Shown in pieces: positions 1-9,180 of a stretch of DNA of 64,000 nucleotides. The DNA is from UBA4742 sp963785815 (GTDB lineage: Bacteria; Actinomycetota; Acidimicrobiia; Acidimicrobiales; Acidimicrobilacustridaceae), in the NCBI GenBank assembly GCA_963785815.1, contig CAWAWN010000003.1:248001-312000 (forward strand), given 5' to 3'. The notes beneath the pieces are model-generated. The model was given only the letters and a program-made list of their open reading frames with translations, searched no databases and had not been told where the DNA came from. A program made the position numbers and the translations under genes. Position 1 is the stretch's first letter. The number at the start of each line of letters is the position of its first letter.

Positions 1-191
1 GGGCCCAGACCGACGGCGAGGGCGGCCACATCGAGATCACCACCTACGAGGTCATCGGGGTGAACCAGGTGCGCCGCACGGTCGACGCCACCGGAGCCCT
101 GCCGCCGGGTGGCGTGACGGTGTCGATCTGCACCGGCCTGGCTGCCGGCTCGGACGGCCAGCTGTCCGCCAGCGGTTGCAGGCCGGCCTGA
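1..191 (+). CDS. C-terminal end of a probable secreted protein (partial)
   Basis: An open frame runs from base 3 to a TGA at 189-191, giving the last 62 residues of a protein whose start lies outside the window. The piece is rich in Gly, Thr and Ser and carries two cysteines (in SICTG and SGCRP), a pattern common in exported actinobacterial proteins that form a disulfide. No family can be named from so little. It converges on the large surface protein, whose stop lies only 6 bases away. Confidence 0.6.
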   Translation, partial: AQTDGEGGHIEITTYEVIGVNQVRRTVDATGALPPGGVTVSICTGLAAGSDGQLSASGCRPA

Positions 192-197
192 CTCACC

Positions 198-3100
198 TCA
201 TCCCGGGAGCGGATCCGGATCGTTCGGATTGGGATCCGACGAGTCGGGGATGCCGTCGTGGTCGGCGTCCGCCTTGCGGGTGAAGCGGAACGTGGCCAGC
301 ACCTTCCAGTCGTCCAGGTAGCCCGCGTAGTTGCTGCCCCCGTCGGTGGTGTGGAATGAGCTGACCTCCACGTCGGTGCCGGCAGCGTTCTCCACGTCGG
401 TGAGGCTCGTCTTGAACAGCATGGGGGCCGGGAAGGTGTTGGGCGCGGTCCAGTTGGCCGTGCCGGGTTGGTCGCCGCAGTCGTCGCTCGTCGAGGTCGT
501 GTAGGCGATCTGGTCCGCCACCTGGTAGGGCTCGGGGCTCAGGTAGGGCACCCCCTCGTCGCTGCCCATGCCCATGTTGAGGGCGCTCGGGCCCTGGAAC
601 TTGCCGTCGCTCACGTCGGCTCCGGCGGCCTCGGCGCCGGTCAGGCTGGTGGTCACGGTGCCATAGCCACCTTCCGGCTTGTAGCACCAGTCCGTCGCGT
701 GCTCGGAGATGGAGACGGCGTTGGTCTGTTGGGCGCACTCCACCGACGACCCGGGGCCGTCGCAGGACGAGCCGTCCACCACGTAGGTGTAGGAGCGGAC
801 GTCGTGGTAGTTCCCGCCCCCTGACGGATAGGGGGGATTCGACGCGTCGGTCCACGTCTTGGTCTCCGAGTACACGAAGGAGATCTCGCCGCTCCAGCTG
901 CAGGTGCCCAGATCGATCTGGGCGATGGGCGCGTCGACCAGGTTGATCGTGTCAGGGGCCCAGTCGGCCAGCTCGAAGTCCATCCAGGACAGGCTGAGGT
1001 TGAACCTCAGGTCGACGCCCACCGAGGGGGTGAGCACGCAGCCGTCGGTGGCGATCTTCAGGTACGGTGCCAGGCCCTCGTCGATCTCGCCCACGTCGTC
1101 GAACTTGAGCTGCACCCAGGGGACCAGCTCTACCTTGGCCTCACCCCCCAGGTGGGCCTGCGCCGTGAGGCTGGGCGCGGGGTCGTCGATCGAGGAGAAG
1201 GGGTTGACGTCACCGTGGGCGATCGTGACCCCGACGGTGGCGCTGGCGTGCTGGCTGGCGGCCAGGTCGACCTGGCCGTCGAGGTGGGCGCTGGTGTCCA
1301 GATCGAGCTTGATGCTCGGGTTCACGAACACCGGCACGCCGGCGACGACGATCACGAAGCCGTCGAAGGGCAGTGTGGCCACGGTGGTGGTCTCGGACCA
1401 GTCAGCGGCGGCACTCACGCTCAAGGTGGCATCGAAGGACTCGCCGACCGAAGCGGTGAGGGATCCGTCGACGTGGAAGAAGGGCGGGGACCATTGCGGG
1501 TGGATGTGCAGGGCGAGGTCCACCGAGGCGCCGGCGGCCACCGTGCCGCTCACCGTGGTCTGGGGATTGGGCTGGACCGAGAAGTCCTGGCTGAACCCGA
1601 CGTCGGCGGCCGGCGTCGAGGCCGGCCCGTGGATGCTCGAAGGCGTCGAGGGTGGCGGCGGAGCGGAGCTCGGGGGCGGCCCCAGGTCGACGGTCTGATC
1701 GATGCCGCCCTGGATGACGGCGTCGGAGAGGCTGGCACCGATCGTGTCCACCACCGTCTGGCCGGCCGAGGTGGACGTCGAGACGACGTGGCGCAGGAAC
1801 CCGCTGGGGACGTGCGGGCCGTTGGCGGCGGAGATCACCGTTCCGGCCTGCAGCCCGGTGATGCCGGCGGGGGCGCCGGCGAAGGTGACCGAGTCGGTGT
1901 CGACCGCGGTCACCGCCGCCACCTCCGAGTCGGTGAGGACATGGAGGTTGGAGGCCCGCACGACGTTGCCGGCGTACCAGCCGAGGACGTCCACCACCAG
2001 GTGGGTGGCTCCGAAGGCGTTGTAGAGCTCGATGGCCCCATCGCTCCCCACCTCGACCACGGCCAGGTTGGCCACGGTCTCGCCGGGGGTGAAGTTGAGG
2101 TCGCTGGCCAGCGGTCGGGGCTGGGTCGAGGGCCAGGCCGCCACCCAGCCGGCCGTCGTGGGCTCGGTGACGGTGACGTTGGCCACCACCGCGCTCGGCG
2201 GGACCGGGCTGGACATGGCGGGCACCCCGTGGACGCCGGCCACGGTCAGCGACAGGCTCTGGCCCGGCCCGACCTTGCCGGCGCTCGGCACCCCGATCGG
2301 GACGCGGGTGTCGAGCACGCGAGCCGGCGTCATCCCCGTGAACCAGCCGCCGGTGGCCTGCGGGTCGGTGGCGTCGGTGTAGTAGCCGCTGACGTCGGCC
2401 ACCAGATCGACCGAGCCGGCGTAGTTGTACAGGGTGACCGATCCTCCCGAGCCGACGGCCACCACCACCCGGTTGGGTCGCGTCTCCCCGGCCACCAGGT
2501 TGAGGTTGGACACCACGGGCCGGGTCTGACCGGTGGGGTAGGCCGTGATGTAGGTGGAGGCGGTGGGACCGGTGGCGGTCAGGTTGAGGGCGATCGCGGA
2601 CACCCCGGTGGCCGGCACTCCGCCGTGCCCGATCACCGTCAGGATGATCGACTGACCGGCACCCACCTGGTGCGCGGGTGCTCCGGTGCCGTCCCGGGTG
2701 TCGAGCACCCGTGACGGGGTGAGGGGGACGAACAGGCCCTGCGCCGTGGCGGAGCCCGTCGAGTCCGCCACCCAGCCCGACACGTCGGCCACCAGATCGG
2801 TGGCCGAGATGCCGCTGAGAAGGCTGACCTTGCCGCCTGCGCCGACCTCGACCTGCACGAGGTTCGGGACCGGGTCTGCGCCGGCCACGTTGAGGTTCGA
2901 CGCGGTGGGACGGTTCGCCCCGGTGGGCCAGGCCACCACCCACGTGGGCCCGGCGGCATCCACCGCGGTGAGGTTCAGGACCACCGCGGACACCCCGGTG
3001 GCCGGCACACCACCTCTCCCGGTCACCTGCAGATCCAGGGTCTGTCCGGCGGCCAGCAGCCCTCTGGGTGCGCCCAACCCCGAGCGGGTGTCGAGGATCC

Positions 3101-3533
3101 GGCTGGGGGCCAAGGGATGCACCGCTCCGCCCGGCGTGGTCGGGGTCACCGCCGCGGAGGCCGGGCTGGGCGGCCCCACGCCCATGGCGTTGCGAGCGGC
3201 CACGGTGAACGACACCGACGAGCCGGGCTGGAGCCCGTCCACCACCCAGCGGGTCACCGCCACCGGCACCTCGGTCACCGCGCCCGTGGACGCGGTGATC
3301 ACGTAGCCCGTGAGGGGACTGCCGCCGGACGAGGGCGCGGACCACTGCAGCGAGGCCGACAGCACCCCGGCCGTCGAGGTCGGCGCCGCGGGTGTGCCGG
3401 GCGGGCCGGTGGCCGCCGCGGCCGGGTGCGCCACCGCGGTGCAGAGCCCACCCAACAACGCCGCGACCACCAGCCACCGGCCCAGCCACCTGGCCCGGCC
3501 CGGCGCCCCTCGTGCCCTCCCCGCATCGCCCAC
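198..3533 (-). CDS. Large secreted surface protein: Fn3 domain, three RILDTR repeats, TSP3-like tail
   Basis: Protein of about 1111 residues. I chose the GTG at 3533 because it puts an Arg-rich N-region and a hydrophobic core ending in PAAAA at the very N-terminus, a Sec signal peptide; the frame is open further upstream but runs into the divergent regulator. An Fn3-like domain (about residues 45-130) is followed by three repeats of about 125 residues starting near residues 139, 267 and 398, each opening with (I/V)LDTR and closing with DVSGW/DVSGY/DVLGW. A long beta-rich stretch follows. The C-terminus has a DADHDGIPDSSDPNPND segment typical of calcium-binding thrombospondin type 3 repeats. 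Likely wall-associated or released; no catalytic motif seen. The same repeats occur in the GH25 protein at 17645-19810. Confidence 0.8.
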   Translation of the reverse strand: MGDAGRARGAPGRARWLGRWLVVAALLGGLCTAVAHPAAAATGPPGTPAAPTSTAGVLSASLQWSAPSSGGSPLTGYVITASTGAVTEVPVAVTRWVVDGLQPGSSVSFTVAARNAMGVGPPSPASAAVTPTTPGGAVHPLAPSRILDTRSGLGAPRGLLAAGQTLDLQVTGRGGVPATGVSAVVLNLTAVDAAGPTWVVAWPTGANRPTASNLNVAGADPVPNLVQVEVGAGGKVSLLSGISATDLVADVSGWVADSTGSATAQGLFVPLTPSRVLDTRDGTGAPAHQVGAGQSIILTVIGHGGVPATGVSAIALNLTATGPTASTYITAYPTGQTRPVVSNLNLVAGETRPNRVVVAVGSGGSVTLYNYAGSVDLVADVSGYYTDATDPQATGGWFTGMTPARVLDTRVPIGVPSAGKVGPGQSLSLTVAGVHGVPAMSSPVPPSAVVANVTVTEPTTAGWVAAWPSTQPRPLASDLNFTPGETVANLAVVEVGSDGAIELYNAFGATHLVVDVLGWYAGNVVRASNLHVLTDSEVAAVTAVDTDSVTFAGAPAGITGLQAGTVISAANGPHVPSGFLRHVVSTSTSAGQTVVDTIGASLSDAVIQGGIDQTVDLGPPPSSAPPPPSTPSSIHGPASTPAADVGFSQDFSVQPNPQTTVSGTVAAGASVDLALHIHPQWSPPFFHVDGSLTASVGESFDATLSVSAAADWSETTTVATLPFDGFVIVVAGVPVFVNPSIKLDLDTSAHLDGQVDLAASQHASATVGVTIAHGDVNPFSSIDDPAPSLTAQAHLGGEAKVELVPWVQLKFDDVGEIDEGLAPYLKIATDGCVLTPSVGVDLRFNLSLSWMDFELADWAPDTINLVDAPIAQIDLGTCSWSGEISFVYSETKTWTDASNPPYPSGGGNYHDVRSYTYVVDGSSCDGPGSSVECAQQTNAVSISEHATDWCYKPEGGYGTVTTSLTGAEAAGADVSDGKFQGPSALNMGMGSDEGVPYLSPEPYQVADQIAYTTSTSDDCGDQPGTANWTAPNTFPAPMLFKTSLTDVENAAGTDVEVSSFHTTDGGSNYAGYLDDWKVLATFRFTRKADADHDGIPDSSDPNPNDPDPLPG

Positions 3534-3593
3534 GCGGCTAGTGTGGGGAGCGGCACTAAAGGGGCACTTAAGCTGGGACGCGGGGGCAGTCAC

Positions 3594-6500
3594 GTGGAGG
3601 TGGGGGTGCTGGGGCCCGTCCAGGCCAGCCACCAGGGTCGGCCCCTCCCGATGGTACGAGGCCGGCCGCTCGAGGTGCTGGCCATCCTGGTGTGGCGCCA
3701 TCCCCACCCGGTCCCGAACGACCAGCTGGCCGAGTGGCTGTGGGAGGGCCGACCGCCCCCGACGGCGCGCACCGCCGTGCACGTGCACGTGTCGAAGCTC
3801 CGCCAGGCGCTGGGGCCGGGCGTGGTGGCCACCGGCCACACCGGTTACCACCTCGAGCTCGGTGACGACGGCATCGACGCCGTGCGCTACGAGACCGCCG
3901 TGCGCTCGGCCCAGTGCCGGCTGCCCGGTGAGGCGGCCACCGCCCTCGACGAGCTGGAGGCGGCCGCCGTGTGGTGGCGCGGCCAGCCCTACCTCGAGGT
4001 GGTGGATCGCGAATGGATCCAGCCCGAGCTCGCCCGCCTCGACGAGCTACGGCTGGGCGCCGAGGAGCTGCGTCACGATGCGGCCCTGCGACTGGGTCGG
4101 CACCGGAGCCTGGTCGACGAGCTGTGGCGGTCGGCCGAGAAGTCGCCGTTGCGGGAGCTGCGCTGGGAGCAGCTGATGTTGGCGCTGTACCGCGGCGGCC
4201 GGCAGGCCGACGCGCTGCGCGCCTACCAACGGGCCCGACAGGTCTTGTCCGACCAACTCGGGTTGGCCCCCGGTCCGGATCTGCGGGAGCTGGAGCGGCG
4301 CATCCTGGTCCACGATCCGCGACTGGACGAGGACCTGCGGCGAGCCGTGCACCGCGGCAACATCACCCGCCGACCGGAGCCGCTGATCGGTCGCCACGAC
4401 CAGCTGGTCGACATCCGGGATCTGATGGAAGCGAGTCGCGTGGTGACGCTGGTCGGGCCGGCGGGGATCGGCAAGTCCCGGGTGGCGGTGGAGGTGGCGG
4501 CCGCGGTCGAGCGAGACCACACCCACGGCAGCTGGTTCGTCGATCTCTCGGGCGCCATCCGCCCCGGGTTGGTGGCGCAGGTGGTGGCCGGCGTGTTCGG
4601 TCTGAGCGGCTCACCGGAGCACGGGCCGCTCGACCCGCTCGAGCTGCTGCGCATCGATCTGCGCGACCGCGAGCTGCTGCTGGTGCTCGACGGCTGCGAG
4701 ACGGTGGCGGCCGAGGTTGCCGCCCTCGTCGAGGTCCTGGCGGCGGCCGCCCCCGGGCTTCGGGTCCTGGCGACCTCACGGGTGCCCCTGGGGGTGCCCG
4801 GCGAAGCGGTCCGGGTGCTCGGGAGCCTGGGCGTGCCGGTGCCCGGCGAAGGCGAGGTCGACTGGCTGCGGTGCCCGTCGGTGGAGCTGTTCGTGGCCCG
4901 GCGGGGTTCCGGTTGGCCCGGCCAGGTCGAGCTGGCCGCCATCGCCGATCTGTGCCGCCAGCTCGAGGGGGTGCCCCTGGCCATCGAGCTGGCCGCGGCG
5001 ATGGCGCGGGGTGTCGCCACCACCGACCTGGCCGACGATCTGCCCGGGCGGCTCACCGGAGGCGATTCGAGCCCTGCCGTGGAGGCCTTGCGCGCCACCA
5101 TCGAATGGAGCCTGGACCTGTTGGCCGACGAGGACCGCCTGGTGCTTCGGCACCTGGCGGTGTTCGCCACCGGCTTCACCCTGGGCAGCGCCCGGGCCGT
5201 GGCCGCCGACGCACCCCGCGCTGATCGGGTGACGGGCGCCGTGGCTCGGCTGGTCCACGCCTCGTTGATCAGCATCGACGCGGCTCGCACCCCGGCGCGG
5301 TACTTCCTGCCCGACGCGGTGCGCCAGTACGCCCGCCAGGAGCTGGACGCGCACGGCCAGACCGACCTGGTCCGCCATCGGTTGGTCGCCTACCTGGTCG
5401 GGGTGGCGATGAGCTTGCGGCCCGATCACGTCGGTCCCGGCCACTACGAGGTCTTCAGCCAGTTGGAGGCCGAGCACGACAACGCCCGGGCGGTGCTGGC
5501 CGACCTGCTCAGCCAGGACGAGACGGGGACCGCGCTCGGCCTGGCCATCGCGCTGCACGAGTTCTGGGTCGAGCGAGGCTTCTGGGCCGAGGGCGTCTCG
5601 TGGCTGGTCCGGACGCTCGAGGCGTACGGCGATGAACCCGTGCTGCTGCGGGCCCGGGGACTGATGGCGCTGACCCGCACCGCTTCCTCGTTCACCGCCA
5701 TCGCCGCCCACCACGACGAGCTGGTGGAGGCCGAGGCCATCGTGGCGGGCTCCCCCGACGCAGAGGCGGTGGATCGCTACGCCGCGTCCCTGTTCCTGGG
5801 GATCGCCACGGCCGTGCGCGGTGACGCCGAGCAGGCTCGCGCCCATCTGGACCGATCGCTGGCCGCGTCACAGGCGCTGCCGACCTCGGTCCAACAGGAG
5901 TGGGCGGCCGCCCTGCTAGGGGCCTACTCCTCGCTCAGCCGGCTCCTCGAGGGCGATCTGGTCGGCGCCCGCCAGGGCGTGCACACCGCAGCCCGTCGGT
6001 TCGAGTCGTTGGGCGACCTGGGCGTGGCTGGTCGCGTGCTCATGTACGCGGGGACCGTGGCCCAGATGGGTGGCGACATCGACGGCGCCCGCGACGACAT
6101 GCGCCGCAGCGTCGAACGCTGCTCAGCCGCCGGCTTGCGCGCCACCGCAGCGCACGCCCAGCTGACGCTGGGGGTGATCGCCGCCCAGTGCGGCGACCCC
6201 GATGCCGATCGGACGCTGCAACGAGCGCGCGACACGCTCGACGCGGTGGGTGACATCCGCTGTCGGGCGGTGGCCGAGCGCACGCGGGGAGCGGTCTGCG
6301 GCCAGGCTGGCGATCGGGATGCGGCCCTGACTCGTTTCCGGGCCTGCCTCGGCGATCTGGCCGCCACCGACCATCGGGCGCTGGCGGTGGGCGTGGCCGA
6401 GGTGGCCCTGATCTACGCGGCGGGCGGGCGGGGTGCCGATGCCGCCAGCCTGGCCCGGGCGGCCACGGTCTGGGCGCAGGGTCGCGGCCTCCCCTTGTCG

Positions 6501-6629
6501 CCGATGGAGTCCGCCCGCATCGATGCGGCTCGAGCCCTGCTGGAGGCTCCAGACGCGCTCGCACCCTCGTCCGGCGAGCCCGAGGACCGTCCTGATCTGA
6601 CGGAGCTCCTGCGGTTGGCCGGAGCCTGA
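3594..6629 (+). CDS. AfsR/SARP-type transcriptional regulator with NTPase and TPR domains
   Basis: Protein of 1011 residues starting at GTG 3594; the N-terminus VEVGVLGPVQ is where SARP proteins normally begin. Domain order: OmpR-type winged helix (residues 1-95, with TVHVHVSKLRQALG-like text), bacterial transcriptional activator domain (about 100-245, rich in helices and ending YQRARQVLSDQLG), an NB-ARC/AAA-type NTPase with Walker A GPAGIGKSR (about 287-295) and Walker B LLLVLDG (about 361-367), then helical TPR-like repeats to the C-terminus. Family members activate secondary-metabolite or developmental genes. No biosynthetic cluster adjoins it; its divergent neighbour is the surface protein, 60 bases away, which is the obvious candidate target, but that is inference. 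Confidence 0.9.
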   Translation: MEVGVLGPVQASHQGRPLPMVRGRPLEVLAILVWRHPHPVPNDQLAEWLWEGRPPPTARTAVHVHVSKLRQALGPGVVATGHTGYHLELGDDGIDAVRYETAVRSAQCRLPGEAATALDELEAAAVWWRGQPYLEVVDREWIQPELARLDELRLGAEELRHDAALRLGRHRSLVDELWRSAEKSPLRELRWEQLMLALYRGGRQADALRAYQRARQVLSDQLGLAPGPDLRELERRILVHDPRLDEDLRRAVHRGNITRRPEPLIGRHDQLVDIRDLMEASRVVTLVGPAGIGKSRVAVEVAAAVERDHTHGSWFVDLSGAIRPGLVAQVVAGVFGLSGSPEHGPLDPLELLRIDLRDRELLLVLDGCETVAAEVAALVEVLAAAAPGLRVLATSRVPLGVPGEAVRVLGSLGVPVPGEGEVDWLRCPSVELFVARRGSGWPGQVELAAIADLCRQLEGVPLAIELAAAMARGVATTDLADDLPGRLTGGDSSPAVEALRATIEWSLDLLADEDRLVLRHLAVFATGFTLGSARAVAADAPRADRVTGAVARLVHASLISIDAARTPARYFLPDAVRQYARQELDAHGQTDLVRHRLVAYLVGVAMSLRPDHVGPGHYEVFSQLEAEHDNARAVLADLLSQDETGTALGLAIALHEFWVERGFWAEGVSWLVRTLEAYGDEPVLLRARGLMALTRTASSFTAIAAHHDELVEAEAIVAGSPDAEAVDRYAASLFLGIATAVRGDAEQARAHLDRSLAASQALPTSVQQEWAAALLGAYSSLSRLLEGDLVGARQGVHTAARRFESLGDLGVAGRVLMYAGTVAQMGGDIDGARDDMRRSVERCSAAGLRATAAHAQLTLGVIAAQCGDPDADRTLQRARDTLDAVGDIRCRAVAERTRGAVCGQAGDRDAALTRFRACLGDLAATDHRALAVGVAEVALIYAAGGRGADAASLARAATVWAQGRGLPLSPMESARIDAARALLEAPDALAPSSGEPEDRPDLTELLRLAGA

Positions 6630-6677
6630 CCGGAGCTCGACCAGTCGAGGGGGGACGACCCGTCGACCCTGGCCTGG

Positions 6678-7493
6678 TCAGCTCGGGGGAACCGAACGTG
6701 GCGTCCCGGGCATGTTCGCGAAGACGCCTTGCTCCAGGCGGATAAGTCTGTCGGCCGACGCGTTGAGTCGGGCGTCGTGGCTGACCGCCAGCACGGTCAC
6801 GCCGTCCTCGTCCACCAGCTGCCGCAGGACGGCCCGGGCCACATCGGTGGACTCGTCGTCCAGGTTGCCGGTGGGCTCGTCGGCCAACACCAGTCGGGGA
6901 TGGTTGGCCAGGGCTCGGGCGATGGCCACCCGCTGGCGCTCGCCTCCCGACATCATGGGGGGGCGGCTGTCGATCAGCTCACCGAGGCCCAGCTCACCGA
7001 GCAGCTCCTCGGCCCGGGCCACCCGCTGCCGGCGCGACAGGCCGGTGCCGAACATGGCCAGCTCCACGTTCTGGCGGGCCGTCATGCGGGCCACCAGGTT
7101 GTGCAGCTGGAAGATCATGCCGACCGTCTCGCGCCGGTAGCGGCTCTGGTGGTGGTGGTGGCCGAGGTCCTCGCCGAACACGGTGATGGTGCCCTCGTCG
7201 ACGGCGTCGAGCGCGGCCACCAGGTGCAGGGTGGTCGACTTGCCGGCCCCCGACGGCCCGACCAGGGCCACGAACTCGCCGGGCTCGACCTCGAGGTTCG
7301 CGTGGTCGAGCACGCAGCGACGGCCGAAGTGCTTGACCACCCCGTCGAGGCGCAGCGCCAGTGGCGTCGGGCGCAGGTCGATGGCCCGCTCGACTCCCTT
7401 TGCCGGCCGCGGCCCGGCCGCCGGTGCGGGCGCGGCCCCGGGGTCGGTGCCGTCGTCGACGGTGGTGTTGGTGGCTCGTGGATCGTCGTTCAC
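6678..7493 (-). CDS. ABC transporter ATP-binding protein, LolD/MacB-like
   Basis: Protein of 271 residues with a Pro/Ala-rich N-terminal extension of about 45 residues before the ATPase core. Walker A is GPSGAGKST, the signature motif is MSGGERQRVAIARAL and Walker B is LVLADEPTGNLD; the LADEPTGNLD form is typical of the LolD/MacB/FtsE group that works with FtsX-type permeases. The permease gene lies immediately upstream on the same strand with 9 bases between them, so the two form one operon and one complex at the cytoplasmic membrane. The substrate cannot be told from sequence; relatives move lipoproteins, lipids or peptides, or act mechanically without transport. Confidence 0.92.
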   Translation of the reverse strand: MNDDPRATNTTVDDGTDPGAAPAPAAGPRPAKGVERAIDLRPTPLALRLDGVVKHFGRRCVLDHANLEVEPGEFVALVGPSGAGKSTTLHLVAALDAVDEGTITVFGEDLGHHHHQSRYRRETVGMIFQLHNLVARMTARQNVELAMFGTGLSRRQRVARAEELLGELGLGELIDSRPPMMSGGERQRVAIARALANHPRLVLADEPTGNLDDESTDVARAVLRQLVDEDGVTVLAVSHDARLNASADRLIRLEQGVFANMPGTPRSVPPS

Positions 7494-7502
7494 GGTCGAC
7501 TC

Positions 7503-8633
7503 CTACTCGCGTCGCAGCGCGTCGAGCGGCGCCAGGAAGGCGGCGCGCAGCGCGGGGTAGAGGGCACCGATCACCACCACGGCGAAGGCGAAGGACAGGG
7601 CGCGGGTGAAGGTGGCCGCGTCGTAGGTCGGGTCGAAGTACCCCTCGATGGCGCTGACGTGCTGGAGCACGTTCACCATCACCCAGCCCAGCACCAGCCC
7701 GAGCAGCAGGCCCACGAAGCCGACCACCACGGCCTCGCCCAGCACCAGGGCCAGCACCCGCCGTCGCGTCCAGCCGACCGAGCGCAGCACGCCGAACTCA
7801 CGGGTGCGCTCGAAGAAGGAGAGCAGGGTGGTGTTGAGCACCCCGGTGATGGCGATGACCGCGGCCAGGATGGTGCCACCCGTGTTGGCCACCCCGATCA
7901 GCACGAGGGTGCGGTCGGCTCGGCCGTAGTCGCTGGCCGACTGTATGGCCGTGTACTGCACGAAGCGGCGATCGATGGCCTTGGCCACCGCGTCCTTGTT
8001 GGCGCCGGGGGCCACCTTGACGAAGCCCAGGGTGACCTGGCCGGTCAGCTGGTTCTCGGTCTGGAGGGTGGTGAGGGGGAACATCATGGTCGAGTTCCCG
8101 AACGACACGTTGGTGCGGTAGATGCCGACCACGTGGCGGGTGATCGGGTGGCCGGTGGTGCCGCCGATCTGGAGGGTGTCGCCCACGGTCTTGTGGATGC
8201 TCTGGGCCAGCACGTAGCCCAACATGATCTGGTTGGGGCTGGCGGGCGTGTAGCTCTGGCCCTCCAGGATGACCACGCCGAACTGCTTCTGGGCCGCGGG
8301 GTCGAGGCCGACCTCGATGACCCCGGGGTGGCTGGCGTCGTAGCGGTCGGTCTGGATGAGGGCGCCGACCATGGAGCCCACCCCGGGGGTCTTGGCCATG
8401 GCGGCCAGGTCCTCGGTGCTGATGGTGCTCGAGAGGATGTCCTGGTTCTTCTCGGCCACGCTGAAGTCGGCGTTGCCCACCTTGAGGATCTCGGTGGCGG
8501 TGGTCTTCAGGCTGGTGGTGAGGATGCCCAAGGTCATCACGGCCATGACCGCGATGGCCACGGCCACCGCGGTGAGCGCGGCCCGCAGCTTGCGGGCGCT
8601 CACGTTCTGGACGATCAGACCGGCGAAGGTCAT
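7503..8633 (-). CDS. FtsX/MacB-type ABC transporter permease
   Basis: Protein of 376 residues. I chose ATG 8633 over the in-frame GTG at 8657 because a GGGGAG ribosome site lies 7 bases before it. The N-terminal membrane segment (ALTAVAVAIAVMAVMTLGI) is followed by an extracytoplasmic domain of about 200 residues and three C-terminal membrane segments, with the FtsX C-terminal signature FERTREFGVLRSVGW in the loop between them. This is the four-helix plan of single-unit FtsX/MacB permeases. It is co-transcribed with the ATPase downstream. A 109-base gap separates it from the DUF35 gene upstream, so it probably has its own promoter. Confidence 0.9.
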   Translation of the reverse strand: MTFAGLIVQNVSARKLRAALTAVAVAIAVMAVMTLGILTTSLKTTATEILKVGNADFSVAEKNQDILSSTISTEDLAAMAKTPGVGSMVGALIQTDRYDASHPGVIEVGLDPAAQKQFGVVILEGQSYTPASPNQIMLGYVLAQSIHKTVGDTLQIGGTTGHPITRHVVGIYRTNVSFGNSTMMFPLTTLQTENQLTGQVTLGFVKVAPGANKDAVAKAIDRRFVQYTAIQSASDYGRADRTLVLIGVANTGGTILAAVIAITGVLNTTLLSFFERTREFGVLRSVGWTRRRVLALVLGEAVVVGFVGLLLGLVLGWVMVNVLQHVSAIEGYFDPTYDAATFTRALSFAFAVVVIGALYPALRAAFLAPLDALRRE

Positions 8634-8742
8634 CCTCGGACTCCCCGCCCGGGCCACACCGCCCGGGCACCGATGGTGAGGGCCACACGAGCCACCCCGG
8701 CCACCGTAGCGGGGGCGGCGGCGCGCCCGGCGCGTGGCCGGG

Positions 8743-9180
8743 TCAGGTGACGGGCGTGAACAGGGGCAGGGCGGCGGTGTCGCTGACCCGCTCGAACCAC
8801 ACCTCGACCCGCATGCCGACGGCGACGGCGTCGGGCTCGACGTGGACGAGGTTGGTCATGAGCCGCGGGCCCTCGTCGAGGTCGACCAGGGCCACCACCA
8901 GGGGCAGCAGGTGGCGGAAGGCCCGCGTGTAGCTCTGGCGGATCACCGTGTGGGACCAGACGGTGGCGAAGCCCGACGCGTCGACCCACTCGACCGGCTG
9001 GCGGCACACCACGCAGTGGCGTCGCGGGTAGAGCTGGGTGTGCCCGTTCGGGCAGCGCTGGATGATGAGGCGGCCGTCGGCGGCCGCCGCGAAGTAGGGG
9101 TCGAGCTCGGGGTCAGCCGGAGGCTGGGGGCGCGCTTTGGCGTCCTCGGGCAGCACCGGGTCGTGCACCGGGCGGCTCAT
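8743..9180 (-). CDS. DUF35 OB-fold / zinc-ribbon protein, aldolase partner
   Basis: Protein of 145 residues. An N-terminal helix (DPELDPYFAAAADGRL) leads to a rubredoxin-like zinc ribbon with ligands spread over RCPNGH...HCVVC, then an OB-fold with the usual SHTVIRQSY and LVVALVDLDEGPRLMTNLV strands. In actinobacteria such proteins pair with SCP2/Ltp2-type thiolases; the steroid side-chain aldolase Ltp2 needs the DUF35 domain of ChsH2. The start overlaps the aldolase stop by 4 bases (ATGA), so the two are translationally coupled, consistent with such a complex. The first zinc-ribbon half has His where many relatives have a second Cys. Confidence 0.88.
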   Translation of the reverse strand: MSRPVHDPVLPEDAKARPQPPADPELDPYFAAAADGRLIIQRCPNGHTQLYPRRHCVVCRQPVEWVDASGFATVWSHTVIRQSYTRAFRHLLPLVVALVDLDEGPRLMTNLVHVEPDAVAVGMRVEVWFERVSDTAALPLFTPVT